Shown here: one piece after another, positions 22,230 to 34,353 of the stretch
How positions within the stretch are numbered: the stretch's first letter is position 1
How the letters are laid out: each line of letters opens with the position of its first letter
Source: Kingdonia uniflora
Taxonomy: Eukaryota; Streptophyta; Magnoliopsida; Ranunculales; Circaeasteraceae
Assembly: GCA_014058105.1 (NCBI GenBank)
Contig: JACGCM010000669.1
Span: 1,984,001 to 2,048,000, forward strand
Length of the DNA stretch: 64,000 bases
Direction: 5' to 3'
The notes under the pieces: generated by a model
The model's input: the letters and a program-made list of their open reading frames with translations, nothing else
Told to the model about the DNA's origin: nothing
Databases searched by the model: none
Translations under genes and position numbers: made by a program

Positions 22230-23160
22230 TAGAGACTGTTGTTTCTCATTTCAACTCTCAAGTTTCAACTCTCAACCCTAAATCTCTAAATCCCTAATAA
22301 CTCCAAACCCTTCGAATCGAAATAAAAGAGTAACAATTATTCTCACCAATTCTTCAAACTTCAAATGCAATTGTTCTCCAAATGTAATTCTTCTCACCAG
22401 TTCTTTAAACTTTAGATGTAATTCTTCTCCAAATGCAATTCTTCTATTTGATTTCATCTAAATTGGGGAATCAACAAAATTGAGGAACCATTACCAAACA
22501 AATTAAGGAATCGAATTGCAAGTTATACAACGGGTATGCTCTCTTCCTTTGTTTCTCTATCTCTGAATCGAATCACAATCTTTTGTTGAAGTTCTTTCTT
22601 GTTGGAATCGAATTGTTGTTTGTTGGAGTTCTTTCTTGTTGGAATCGAAATATCGAATTGTCGTTTGTTGGAGTACTTTTTTGTTGTTATTTTATTCATG
22701 GTTTATGCTCTCTTCCTCTTGGTAATGTTAGTTTCTTGGTAATGTTATGTTATCTTCCTCTTGCTGTATATTTTCATGGTTGCAAAATGGAAACATTTTT
22801 TTCAGTAAACTATTCGAGTCAGAGCCTGAACACACAGAAAAATGGATTTTTTGGTTATGTTATGGTCTGATTTTAGTTTCTCTTAAAATGGATTCGGCAA
22901 TTGCCGTTAGAGAAATATAAGTGCTTGAGGTTCGAGCAGCTTGTGGTAACGAGTACATTAATAATGGAATGTAGTTTGTTATGCTCGGAAAACATAGCGA
23001 TGATGGGTCTTTTTTCTTCTTAGAGTTGATTTATTTCATATGAACATAAGAATCCTGAATATTCATTTGAACTACTCGATGTCAACTGTTATTATGGTTT
23101 AAGTATATTGATTACTTTGAAATTTAGTATTCACTTGTCATTCTAGTAATTTGATTTTCC
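22230..23160 (+). other. Unrecognised A/T-rich region with CT-rich leader-like start
   Basis: 22230-22480 has a promoter/5'-leader-like look: CT-rich with several AACCCTAAATC-like motifs and repeats of TTCTCCAAATG. 22583-22870 has repeats of TTCTTGTTGGAATCGAA. I see no domain. Confidence 0.3.
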
Positions 23161-24780
23161 CCCATATTTTACAATTTTATAGGCAAATTTGAATCCCAGT
23201 AGTGGAACAGTTCAAAGTCCAATACCAGCAAGTTTATGCCACTTGGGTAGTTAAAGAAGGCGCGCCATCTAGGATTTCTGAAGTAGCAAGAATTTTCTGT
23301 GGTTAGCATAGAAAGAACAGTCTGGTTTGGGTATTAGAAAGAAGTGCCGAGGGTGACACTAAGACAAGTATTCTACTTCAAACTGAAGACTGCTCGAGTA
23401 CAATTCTTGTCCATACTTCTAAAGGGCTTGAATGTTACTTTGGAATTTCGCACCAAATGATGGGCTACGCTCAGTTGATGTTGAGGAAATATCTCGTAAA
23501 TATGTTGGCTAGCAAAAGGCTTCAACTATAACGAGCTTGGTCACTCTTAGAAGAGTTGATTTTATGAGTGTCTATGCCAAGCATCTCCGCGACATCATAA
23601 AGGAAAGGATTAAGCATCCAGTGCACTTTAATACTCCACTTGCAGGATTTAAGGTTCATGTTCTTCATTATTGGATTATCACTCACACTCGAAATAAAGT
23701 TTTCTTTGAAAAAAAAAAATATTTTGGGAAATATTTAGAATATACCCGTGATGAAATTTAACCTGAACATTGCAAGTAATTGTGAATGCTGGAAACAGTT
23801 CAGGAGGTTTCTTTACATGAGATGTGTTAGACAAGCTCGTGGCAGACACATCAGGATCTCTAAACTTAGAACCAGACGGATTGTTTCCTAACCACATTCC
23901 AAATCCCAAAGATAAGATAACAATGTTCGTCACTTGAGTAGCAGTACTAAATAATTCGGCAGATTTAGGAATGGTTTTCGACACAGATGTTGATAGAAGT
24001 GGTGTCGTACATAGTGCTGGTAATGCCATAAATGGAGATAGACTCATTGTATTGATGTTAGCGATAGTGTTGAGAGAGCACCCTGAAACCATGATTGTTA
24101 GTGATCCACGTACTAGTATGGCACTGACATAGTTCATCACCGATAGAGGGGGCCATCATTGCCTCTACCGTGTTGATTACCGCAATGTGATTGACAAGGG
24201 ACCTCAACTGAATCAGGAAGGAATTGAGATACACCTTATGATGGAAACTATGGGTCATGGGACATTAAAAATGAATCACTTCCTTGATGATGGTAATTTT
24301 ATCGCTCCCTCGTTTGTTTGTTTTCCTTTTGGGTCGTCTCTCATTATTATTTTGCTCCAATGCTAAGACCTTCTAATGTTCAACTGGTTTCCTTAAAACT
24401 TACATACCTTATATATGGTTAAAAAACTATCATGTTTTCTAGAAACTCAAAATTTCCAAATTTGTTTCCGTAATTTCTTGGAATAGATGACTATGATATT
24501 ATGACCTCTCTTTTAACATTGTATGGTTTCTTAATCTTAATATACATCTCTTTATATTCATAAAGGTGCTTATATGGTGCTGAAGATCATTATTGAAATG
24601 GTACACGAAGGTAGGTGGATCTTAAGAAGGAATAGGTAGTCTAATAAAGGAACTAGAAGATCCAAAAAATTCCATAGAGCTGCGAATGACATCATCTCAA
24701 CGCCAACACTTGCAAAGAAAACAGGCGCGGGGGCAATTGAGACATTCATAAAGTACATAGAGGTGCGTAATTTCATCCCT
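23160..24780 (+). pseudogene. Unrecognised gene-like fragments
   Basis: Several blocks look like decayed exons: about 23200-23520 (YQQVYATWVVKEGAPSRISE, then VWVLERSAEGDTKTSILLQT), 23537-23760 (VYAKHLRDIIKERIKHPVHF), 24067-24290 (VLREHPETMIVSDPRTSM, then HHCLYRVDYRNVIDKGPQLN) and 24570-24780 (FHRAANDIISTPTLAKKTGA). They share one orientation and are spaced like exons, with some stops. On the opposite strand 23679-24140 is open for 153 codons, which may be chance. I recognise no family, so no function is proposed. Confidence 0.35.
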
Positions 24781-24929
24781 ATACCACTTCAATTTTTTGT
24801 TAGAATCGATGTTTAGAAGTTTAAGTTTTCGCACATGGTGGAGGAAAAAAATCTCCTCCCATCTTACATTTATGATAAAACTAAGAAAATTCTATTTTTG
24901 CTTTTTTTTGGGCATATCCTTAATGTTAT

Positions 24930-25180
24930 GATATGAGCTCGACAGTGGTTCCCCGTTCTTACTTCGAAGCTCACCGGTCGTCTTAGGTTGGTTTCAGGAT
25001 GAGGATCTAGGAAATTGAGTCTTGTTGGTAAAGATTTTTAGATTGGTTTCGGGATGGAGATGAGGAGCTAGGAAATAGAATATCACCGGTGGTCGTCTTA
25101 GGTTTGTTTCGGGATGAGGATCATTAGGTTGGTTTTGGGATGAGGATCTAGAGTAATGAAATAATAGTTTAGAAGGGGGT
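24930..25180. repeat. Degenerate repeats with a GGTTTCGGGATGAGGATC core
   Basis: Four related copies of TTAGGTTGGTTTCGGGATGAGGATCT-like sequence lie between 24985 and 25160 with irregular spacing. Confidence 0.55.
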
Positions 25181-25199
25181 TATTTTTGTTTAAAAATAG

Positions 25200-26770
25200 G
25201 AGTTTCTGGCTTCGTCTGATATCGCTGTTTTTTTTTAAGGATCGCTATGTCCTTGGTATCGTAGCCTTTTCGTAGGGGCCTGCTATTTGCGATCAACAGA
25301 AAATCTCCTATAGAGACTTGTAGCGCTGACTACATCTATGGCGATTCTTCAACGAGCCATCATTTAGCGGTTAGGGGCAGGCTATTAAAAAAGAAGCAAA
25401 GACAGAAGTGGCTATTGTTCGACGAGCTATTATTCAGCGGCTATTCTTCGACGAGCTATTATTCAGCGGCTATTCTTCGGCGAGCTATCATTTAACAGTT
25501 AGAGGCAGGCTGCCATAGCCTTTCAAATAGCTCAGGGGAAGTAAAGAAAAAGACAGAAGTTTACTACGTAATGAACGACCTAAGTCACTAATGAGAACTG
25601 GTAATGCCTGTAGTGGTTCTGGTTCTTTGAAAGAATCAAGTGTCGTGCCCTAACTGTTGCCAAATGTTTTGAGGACTGGTCATGTCTGTAGCGGTTCTGG
25701 TTCTTTGAAAGAAGTATCGTACCGTGCCCTAAATGCTACCAATAGAAGAGTGTCGTGCCCTAAAAGCAGTTTAGAGGCATGCATTTTAGATCCACAGTGT
25801 TGATTCGCAGAAGAACCTACTAGCGGCGCGTGTTAGTGTGGCCAGTTTTGCATAAGCAAGTTCGAAGGATGCGCTAGCAAAGAAGGATAGCGACTAGCAG
25901 AACGTAGGACTAGCAGGTCTTTGCTAACCATAAGGAGGACTCAGAGAATAGGTCTAGTGGCCCCTACCCTACAAAGCTACTAGGCTTCCCTCGCCGTACG
26001 CAAGTCTTTATTTTGAACTTGCGTACGTTGAAAATGCCTCCCACTAGCTATAGCTATAGACAAAATAGGGCTAGGGCTTTAAGCATTTCAGACCTAGAAG
26101 CATTTTAGACCTAGAAGCAATTAGAGGTAGCTTTCTACATAGTGCCTACCAGTGCCCACTTAAGGATAGGTAGGATCCTAAACTACGAGCTACGTGATGA
26201 GGGCTTTAAAAAGAGGTCAAAAGCGGTATTGCGCGTGGCTCTCTATCTATAGAACTTGCGTACGGATAGTTATTTGCATCAGATTTCTTAGTTGTAACGT
26301 CTATAGGAGATTCGTTTTCTTGCTGGTAGGACCAGATATTTGTGCATGCGAAAGCATAATGCGGAGACTGTCCTCAATGCCTGCAAAAGAAATAGGATCA
26401 CACCGAACCCACTCCCTTTTAAAGCCGTTAAAAAAACCTCTGGGTTTCTTGCTGGGTGTGGGACTCAAATGCGTTTTTTCTTTAAAACTACGTGCTCATC
26501 TCTTTTGCAAGAGTGGTGAGTAAATTATGCTTTTTATGCCCTGCTCTAGTTGCGGCAGGCCTCTCTAAGTTGGTAGTGGTGACTCTTGGGCCTGCATTCT
26601 CATCATTCTTCCTTTCCAAGGCTTTCGGCGCTTTCGATGGGGTGCGGCCTTGCACGGTTCCTTTCTACAACTTGGGCTAGGGTCTACTGAGGGCACTACT
26701 GATGCAGGCCTTGGCTTTATGTGGATAACTAGCCGCTTAGCTGCCATAAGAGATTGCTATCTTAGGTAGA
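25200..26770. other. Possible nuclear insertion of plant mitochondrial DNA
   Basis: Base composition shifts to a more GC-rich, non-repetitive-protein style that resembles plant mitochondrial intergenic DNA (phrases such as GTCGTGCCCTAA, AACTTGCGTACG, GCTTTCGGCGCTTTCGATGG). No mitochondrial gene is recognisable, so this rests on texture and memory only. Boundaries are approximate. Confidence 0.4.
25336..25520. repeat. Tandem repeat, about 36-bp unit
   Basis: The unit GGCTATTCTTCGACGAGCTA plus TTATTCAGC or CATTTAGCGG is repeated four times, with two copies of a TTAGGGGCAGGCT-like tail. A second pair of longer repeats follows at 25590-25760 (GGTTCTGGTTCTTTGAAAGA blocks). Confidence 0.75.
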
Positions 26771-28860
26771 GATTGCACCTAGTAAATAAATTTGGCTAGC
26801 ATTACTTTATAAAAAGACATTTATTTCATGCTTGAAAACATTAAAACCGTAACATTTATTTTTTGTAGGAAGGAAGAATAAGAAGGTGGGAACCGGATTC
26901 ATGTGGTGATTGTTGGGTAAGTGAAGGCTGCCTTGTCGACTTGAATGACACACCTACTGCTGTTAATGCACATATGTACAGGTAACTCCATATTGAAATA
27001 ACTCTGATTTATAAGAGGCATGATCACACTAAACTGCGTTTAGGTAATGATAATGAAGGAAAAGGAAAATAAAACTTCTATTTAAGTAATGAAAAGAGGT
27101 GTTTTTCTTATGAAGATGATTCAATTTTGTATTCGCATCTAGGGCCAAAGTTCCGACCAACGAGCATGAACAACATGGTTGGGTACACATCCGACATAGT
27201 ATTCACAATCCAAACATTACAATAAATATGCAATCATCCATTTCAGACGCTTGCCGTGTTATGGCAAGAATTCTCTTAGAGAAGAAGACTTACTTGCTCT
27301 TATTTCATTCTAGATATTTAACAGCATGCACATTCTACCATTCTGACCTTGTTTTTTTCCTAACTTAGCTGGTTCCTAATTGCGAGCCAAATTGATGAGA
27401 TACTTGACATTACGGAGGTTGATCGGTATGCAAGAAATTGATGAACTTGTAGGAATGCAGAGTAGAACAGATTTAGTTTTGTGCCATAGAAATAAAAAAA
27501 GATGTACTCTTTATCACCAGGAAGCTCTCCGGCACTTTTTACTCATCTTATGCTTCCTTTACCCTCTTAAAGAAAGTTAAGGTATGTGCAAGAAGGTTGC
27601 TATTGTTAAATCAGTTTTGTGGTAAAGTTTATATGTAAAGGGTCTTTTTAGTTTTTAATGGATTAATAAGGATTTTTTTTATCAAAAAAAGAAGAAGCTA
27701 ACTTTAGTTCATCCGAAGGAAATTTATATTAAATTATTTGATTTTTGTAATAATTGATCAATTTTTTTGCTACTCTGACAGTTCACCCTTGCTTGAGTAT
27801 GAACTATGAAGCCTCACTTGGTTCAAAACAAAGCCCCTCCTCTTGTAAGCAGCTATGGTTTTAGACGAATACATGATATTCATATATTTCATATTTTCCA
27901 AAGTATATTTCACTTTTGGAATTTTATAATGCAGTGAATGATTGCTTATGAACTTCGAAATTAATCTTAAATTACCATGGACACAAGATAGTTCAAAACA
28001 CCTCTGTGACCAGTTTGATGGAGTTCAATGGATTTGAATTTAAGGTATGCAATTTAGTCTAATATCTTATAACAATAATCTATTTTATCTTCTTGTAATT
28101 AATGATTTAGTTTTGGTGGAAAAACTGTAAGCTATATATGTTTAGTTTATGTTATGAATCCTATTACAAAGAAAATAGATCAGCTTCTACAACTAGAAAC
28201 AACTTCCGAATTCCTTTTATTTAAATTGCAAGTCATCTTTTAACATAGACACAAATGAATATAGTACAACTTTTTCCCCTTAATAATATAATCTTACAAT
28301 TGCTACTATTATACACATTGTCTTTTTATGCATCTTTATTGATAGAACTATAAGCTTTAAATGGCAAGAGCTTTCATGAACTTGAGACAATGATAGTTCA
28401 AATCCATCTAGTTCTAATTGTAAAAGTATAGGAAAAACTCTTTAAGTAACATTATTTAATAAAATTTTGAAATTTATAATTTTAATAATCAACCGAAATC
28501 ATCATCAATAATTGTGTCTAATACGTCGACGCTTTTGCATGACAAATTGCACGACTAGTTTGTATGTTGAAATTTTATAGAATTATGATAAATTAGGCGA
28601 ATTTGGCATCGTAAAATTGCGACGCATAAAACAACGGATAAATAAATAGAAAAATGGAACAAATACGATGAAAATAACGACTGAGACTTGGGTATATTTT
28701 TTGTGACACGTAAAATGACTTATAAATGTGTCAAAATTTTAGCTAAAAATGACAGATATTACAACGTGGTTTACAGTAGTGATATTACGACACATTTCAA
28801 GTCGAAAACATAAAACTACTGCAAAAAGAACGATGCTTTTTCAACTAAAATGGAAGTTAC
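26771..28860. other. No gene recognised
   Basis: AT-rich sequence with scattered short frames. 28500-28830 contains clustered ACGAC/GTCGT and GTGTCAAAATTTTAGC-like words reminiscent of subterminal regions of DNA transposons, but no terminal repeats were found. Confidence 0.35.
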
Positions 28861-29217
28861 TTTAACAAAATAACGGCTGACCTGCCCCATCATTTTTTAC
28901 TCGTTTTGGCCTGATCTCATAGATACCATCATTGCGTTTAAAGCGGAGTGCTTGATGATAGGTAGAAGCGATAGCTTCCATGTTATGAATCCACCAACGA
29001 CCCATAATCCCAAGATAATGAGATTTGGCGCTGATCACATAGAAGATGACGTCGATTGTGGCTGGTCCTGCAGTAATAGGTAAGATGATATTCCCTACTA
29101 TTCTTCTTTAGAACCATTGAATCTACTAATATTGGTATCGCTTTGAATAAATTGATCGGCCAATCCCATTTGGTCGATAGTACTCTGAAAAAGAATCTCA
29201 ATACCGCTGCCAGTATC
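28860..29217 (-). pseudogene. Tat protease, C-terminal part
   Basis: Aspartic protease of gag-pol. The minus strand from 29217 reads TGSGIEILFQSTIDQMGLAD, the part just after the catalytic Asp of a retroviral-type DTGS motif. Then, in shifted frames, come ITAGPATIDVIFYVI and IMGRWWIHNMEAIASTYHQ, the conserved C-terminal block. The catalytic Asp codon lies on the other side of the solo LTR, which is inserted right at this motif. Confidence 0.75.
29213..29217. repeat. Target duplication GTATC, left
   Basis: Identical to 31760-31764 on the other side of the solo LTR. Confidence 0.9.
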
Positions 29218-31759
29218 TGTCACGCCCCAAAATCCAATAATTGGTAGCTTGACCAATTACTAGATTCGAAGTTGTGCAAGTCGGGGAATCCACTAATTTG
29301 CCCCACAAACAACTAAGCCAAAGACAATAATCAAGCTCAGTCATTCACTTTAAGCAATAATCATCAGAGTAAAGAAAGGAAATAACAACGCGGAAGCAAA
29401 TGATATATATAGATATCAGACTGAAAACAGTGAACAAAATCTCGAATAAAGGACATCTACACATACTGAGATCACAATCAAGAAGTCTAAAATAAATAGA
29501 TCAGCAGCGGCAACTGCTCCAAACACGGCTGAAGCTCTCAGCAACTCAAGCTACTCAACCTCTGAAAGGGGGGAACAATGCGAGAGTGAGCAAAACTACG
29601 GCTCACTGAAACCCAACAAAGCTAAATAACATACTAGTAAACAGATACAGATAAGGAGGATGAAGTGAATAAGATATAGTAAGTTTAAAGTAAATGAATA
29701 GCAAAATAAACGATCATGATCCTGGTAATAAAGTAATAAGAACAGAAGAATAGAATATATAAGTAGCCAGAGTTAGGATAAAGAATTTTTGAGAAGAGGG
29801 GAATTATGAAATGTGGAGATGATGCAATGATATGCTAATGATATGATATGATGAACTGGGATAATTCCACAATTATCCCTAATGCTGACTGATGTAATGA
29901 TGAACTAAGGACCTAATGTTGAATGATTGGTTGTTTTAAAATGTGTTACAATCCTATTATAAAATTGGTTGATTAACTGCTAACATGTTTGACTTAAAGA
30001 GATCTGTTAAGGGGATATAATGGGTACGATTTTTGTCAAGCTCGACCAAGCTAGTGGATACTCACTTGATCAAAGTGTTCCGGGGTTTTTAACCCACGGA
30101 GCCAACGTCCGAACTGTATTTCATTCCAAGGAATTTCAACCTCAAGGATAAGTCTAGCACCGGATTCATACTGTCTCATACCTTCCCACACTCCAGGATG
30201 GGTATGTAAGGTATGATAATATTCACAACCAGTTCTTCACCTACTATTTTAACCCGATGTAGAACTCTTGTGATCCTATCGGAGGTTAGCCGATGCAGAG
30301 TTTTGTTATGTATCCGATCTCATTAAGTTTTAAGGGTTTTGCATGATTAAAAAGATGCAACAGATCCCAAGGATAAAAAATATATCAGTCGTACACCCAG
30401 CAGCAAACATAGGATAGCCACCTGTATAAGAGTGTGGCAAACAATCCTAACCTAAACGCAAACAGCGACTCAGTCACACCATTTAAACTTAGATAAAACA
30501 GCAACTTAATCGTCACAACGACTAGTCAATATCAGTCTCTAGAAGACCGAAACCAACAACAAGAAATGCAGCTACTAGAAATACCACACTAATAGCTTCT
30601 AACAAAACCTAATACCAAATGCAAACTATAGTAACCAAGTTACAAAATGACTAACTAAATAGGTTAACAATTATACAGAGAAATAATATGATAACAAACC
30701 CTAACTAAATCACATGCACCTCTCTACATAAATTAGAACTCTAATCAACATCTATTAACTAGTAAAGGAATTTATAAATAAAGGGGAAACTCGCATGATA
30801 ATAATCCCGAGTTTTGACGAAACTAAAATCGGAATTCCAAAACCTAGAATCAGCGATTCAGTTAACGGATCATAGGACACGCTACAACTGACAATCATAA
30901 CAGTAATTAAACAAACAAAACCTGGAAACCAATCAATAAGCCTAACCCTAGAAATCAACCCAAAGCCTAATCGGAAGAAAAGAACGGAAAGGAATAGGAA
31001 ATTACTCACAAAGGATAAGGGCGATAATTACTGCGAAGAATCGGCGAGCGAGGGAACGGATTGGCTACGAATTTGGGAAAGGGGATTGATTTGGGAGGGA
31101 GAGAGAGTGAAAAAAATGAGAGAGAAAAAAATAAAATGAAAATAACCCCAAAAGGAACAAAACAACTGCAGACTCGTTCAAACGAAGATGAAAGTTATTC
31201 GAACGAAGAAGGATATTAAGGCAAAATTACAGGGAAGTGCCTCTGTCGTTCAAAGAAAAAAGGTACGTGCGAATGGATAAGAAAGTCTTCAAAAGGATAC
31301 AAAAGTCGTTCGAATGGACACAGAAGTCGTTCGAACGACTAGGAGATCTTAGGCCAAATTCCAGGAGATCAGTTGACTCATTCGAACGAAGATGAATCTC
31401 GTTCAAACGACTACTGAAAAATCCCGAAAGATTCCCGAACCACACTAACGCCCAAACACATAATAATCCATACCCAAATACCAAAGCAACACCACCAACA
31501 ACATACTAACAACACTAACCCAACCAAGGGTCCCTAAATACAAAACACAACTACCTCCTCCTAAAACCCACCGAACCACTAAAAACACCAAAATGGAATC
31601 TAACTCCAAACCTGCCCAAATGGAATCAAACGGATGCAGAAAGGGTAGAAAGGAATATGCGGAATGAATGCAGATGCTAAAAAGGATAGGAATATGCAGA
31701 AAAAGAATATTATACTAATATACTAATAAATAATATTTTAAAAAAATTGGGTCACTATA
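29218..31759. mobile_element. Solo LTR 1 (2,542 bp) inserted in the Tat protease
   Basis: It starts TGTCACGCCCC and ends GGGTCACTATA, bounded by GTATC duplications, and has no internal retrotransposon genes, so it is a solo LTR left by recombination. It aligns throughout with 42205-44723 (shared starts, shared AGCTCGACCAAGCTAG block, shared repeats of TCGTTCGAACGA near the far end, shared end). The terminal CA has mutated to TA here. Long LTRs with 5-base duplications suit Ty3/gypsy or copia; the family is not determined. Confidence 0.88.
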
Positions 31760-31764
31760 GTATC

Positions 31765-33670
31765 GATCATCATTATGTGCATGAAAAACTTTTTCATCTT
31801 GAGCATTATGACTAATGCATCATGATGTGGAAACATGACATGGCTAGTATCGCAATCTTCGAATGAGATCTCGAGCCGGCGATTGCTCAACTCAGGGAGA
31901 AGTTTGGCTTCTTTGTCTTGAGGTGTGAGATTACAGCATTCTGACAGTCTTCTACGCTTAAATCTGTTAGAGTTGGTAATCTAATTGATCTCGATCATGT
32001 TGCTGTGACACATATGATAAAAATGCTTCTCCTCAGCTTGATCTTCGACCTGTACAACTTTAAGTTGCTTCTTATAGCTGTCATCCTTGTATGATTCCAG
32101 GTCGACAATATATTTGAACATCTGTCTCTCATTAAAAATGTATTCGAGAAACCTCTATAAAGTATAACAATTATTAGTAGAATAATGGTTTACCTTATGA
32201 TGCATGCAGTATGGTCGGTCTCGATTGGTTCCAATGGTTTGGAGAGACGGTAGAGCTAATCCTTTGAGAGGATTGGAAAAATTATCGAGATCTGAACATT
32301 CATCTTTGGGAGGACCAGTTTGACTTGTAAACCGTCATTCTGAGGGTTGCCAGTGTTTTCCTTGGCACACTTTTGGTCACCTTGATCCTCCTTTGGTTTA
32401 GTTTTTCAATTTGTAGATGGACCTTTCGTAGCAAGGATAGATTTAGTAGATTTATGCCTTTCGAACATTATTATTTCTAGGTCGACGAAACTATTGACCT
32501 TGGTGATCATATCCTCTTTGGTCGCAGGTTTGTTGAGGAAGAGGTGCTCTTTGACTTTGCACTCGAGCTGGAGTGCGTTGATGAAAGTAATAATATTTGT
32601 TTTCTGATCGAGATTGTCTACTTTACGCGCGAGCTCCAAAAACTTCTTCGCAAAACCCTCAAGCATCTCTCTGTGTGACTGTTTGAGACTGATAAGAGAA
32701 TATAAATTTACTTCTTTATCTCTGTTGTGAGCATATGTCTTGATGAATTATTTCTGCAGCTGGTCGAATGTGTATATGGAACCTTCAGGTAGAGAGTGGA
32801 ACCATCGGAGCGGTTCCTCCTGTAAACTTGTGGCGAACAGACGGCAGAGAATGTGGTTGAGATTGGAGTACAATCCCAATGAATCACAGCATTTTTGAAT
32901 GCGCTCCTTTGAATCGGTACCCTTGTATTTGCAAATTTTCAGAGTATGGAAACCATTCGGTATTTCCATATTGAATAGTTCTTTGGCAATTAGACTTCCT
33001 TGTAACTTGGTAAGGTCGTCGGTAGTGTCCAGAACTTGTGCTTCGATCAATTCCTTAATATGCTGGTCCATATGCTCTTGTGTGACATATTGACGTGTCG
33101 GTTGAGTGACATAACGAGGAGGTTACGGATTGTGAGTACCGGTGTACCTTCACTCAAACGATCTCGTGCTAGAATTCGAGGTGGAGATCGTTGTTCTTCC
33201 TCTTGACGTATGGAACATCAGTGACCTCAGCTAATTTCAGACTGAACTTCACCGCCCAAATAAATGGAAGGTTGAGGTTCATTCTGAATATTTTTGGAAA
33301 TAGCTTTGCTGGTGGCTTCTTGAGCTCTTAATCTTTCCCGTGCAGAAACCCGGGAGGCTTCTGGCACCTGATCACGATCTCGTATTGGAGGAGCCTGTTG
33401 AGTGTTCTGCAGAGCTTGTAAGGTAGTCTGCATTGTTGCCATTTGATCTTCATGTCGTTTGAGCACTATCAATGAGCTTGTCGTTCAGCATTGAGCTCCT
33501 TCTCACGGAGCTCTTAATCGAGAGTTAATTGATATTTAAGCTCTTTGCGTTTCTCTGTCTCAGTGTTGAGATTCGCCCGTAGCTCTGTAAGTTATTCTGG
33601 CTTAACTAAAAGATTGAGCTATATTCCGGTTGTTGGTCGCCTGGATGGGACCATGATTGGAATTTGTAGT
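31765..33670 (-). pseudogene. Tat gag and protease N-terminal part
   Basis: Gag forms the virus-like particle. The minus-strand frames give an N-terminal coiled-coil and Gln-rich region (33472 down), then the capsid-like block at 33071-32748 (NMEIPNGFHTLKICKYKGTD, RWFHSLPEGSIYTFDQLQK). Next is 32666-32406 (GFAKKFLELARKVDNLDQKT, KPATKEDMITKV), a zinc-knuckle-like CMHHK-x-H-x-NNCYTL at about 32210, and the protease start (HHDALVIMLKM) up to the insertion point. Multiple stops are present. The order and motifs match Tat gag-pro. Confidence 0.8.
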
Positions 33671-33714
33671 AGAGTGAATGAATGCCTTATGATATCATGG
33701 AAATGATTTCTTTC

Positions 33715-33731
33715 CCATAGACGGTGTCAAA
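33715..33731 (-). promoter_or_regulatory. Primer-binding-site region of the Tat element
   Basis: Directly inside the 5' LTR on the minus strand lies TTTGACACCGTCTATGGGAA, which resembles the TTTGGCGCCGTCTGTGGGAA found at this place in Tat elements, with CpG-type changes. The exact tRNA primer is not determined. Confidence 0.5.
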
Positions 33732-34348
33732 TGTAATGGTCAAATTCTGGAAGCTCGAAGTAGCTTGGAATTAGCTCTTATACCAATATACATGTGACAA
33801 AACCTAATAGAAATCAAGAAATGGCACAGGAGATTTAGCATGGAAAACCTCTCAATAGGTAAAAAAGCCACGACCTCGGGTTGAAAATTTTGGTAATAGT
33901 GACTTTTATTGCTTGAGGCAGATATCTTATTACAAGTAATCTCTCGACTTAGAAATGCTTGATCTTGTGAATAAGAAGTTTGAAGTTTTGAGAATTTAGA
34001 AAATATAATTTTCTTGGTGATTTCTCGTGTAATTTTTTGGTCTTTGTCTCTTCTGGAACTTCTTCTTTATATAGACCTTCTCCGCAGTTCCTCATCGTGC
34101 TGAAGCACGTTCTCTGAACAATGTGGTTAGTGGCAGATGACTAAGTAATTGTTGAGTTCGTGAGAGATAGATGACTTTGACTTGTTCATGTTTTTCTGTT
34201 TAAGCTCGACCCACGTTTTTAATCAGTTCGTGGAGTAGGTGGCAAAGTTGACTGGAGAAGTCATGTGGAGAATGCGTGGATCTAACATGGAGATAGTTCG
34301 AACTGTAGACAACTCGATTTAGGTAAGATCGAGGGGTAGGCCCCTACA
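33732..34348 (-). repeat. 5' LTR of the Tat element
   Basis: It begins TGTAATGG and ends GCCCCTACA in plus-strand coordinates, the same length as the left LTR. On the minus strand TATATAAAG at about 34067-34075 is a good TATA box for the element's transcript. Confidence 0.9.
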
Positions 34349-34353
34349 ACTGC

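Larger units (their letters stand above)
22170..28860. other. About 6.7 kb of foreign DNA inserted between Tat protease and RT
   Basis: In gypsy elements RT follows protease within a few hundred bases. Here the protease block ends near 28860 and the RT block begins near 21960, so the DNA between them is extra. I could not find clear terminal repeats or a target duplication, so the boundaries are approximate and several events may be involved. Parts are listed separately. Confidence 0.55.
10452..34348 (-). mobile_element. Tat-lineage Ty3/gypsy LTR retrotransposon with nested insertions
   Basis: Two 617-bp direct LTRs bound the element, and the host duplication ACTGC stands at 10447-10451 and 34349-34353. 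On the minus strand the order is gag, protease, reverse transcriptase, RNase H, an extra archaeal-type RNase H, then integrase. The second RNase H between RNase H and integrase defines the Tat lineage. The 3' part (11069-18250) holds an antisense gene, also a Tat trait. The length of 23.9 kb includes a 2.5-kb solo LTR and about 6.7 kb of other DNA. By eye the LTRs differ at more than one base in ten, so the insertion is old. Confidence 0.9.

Noticed and set aside
23679..24140. 153-codon minus-strand ORF as a real gene
   Set aside because: Exon-like blocks lie on the opposite strand over part of the same region, no domain is seen, and the composition (Ser/Thr/Leu-rich) is that expected of an antisense frame.
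28500..28850. CACTA-type transposon end
   Set aside because: There are GACGAC/GTCGT words and ACTACTGCAAAAAG, but no CACTA terminus, no matching inverted end and no 3-bp duplication.
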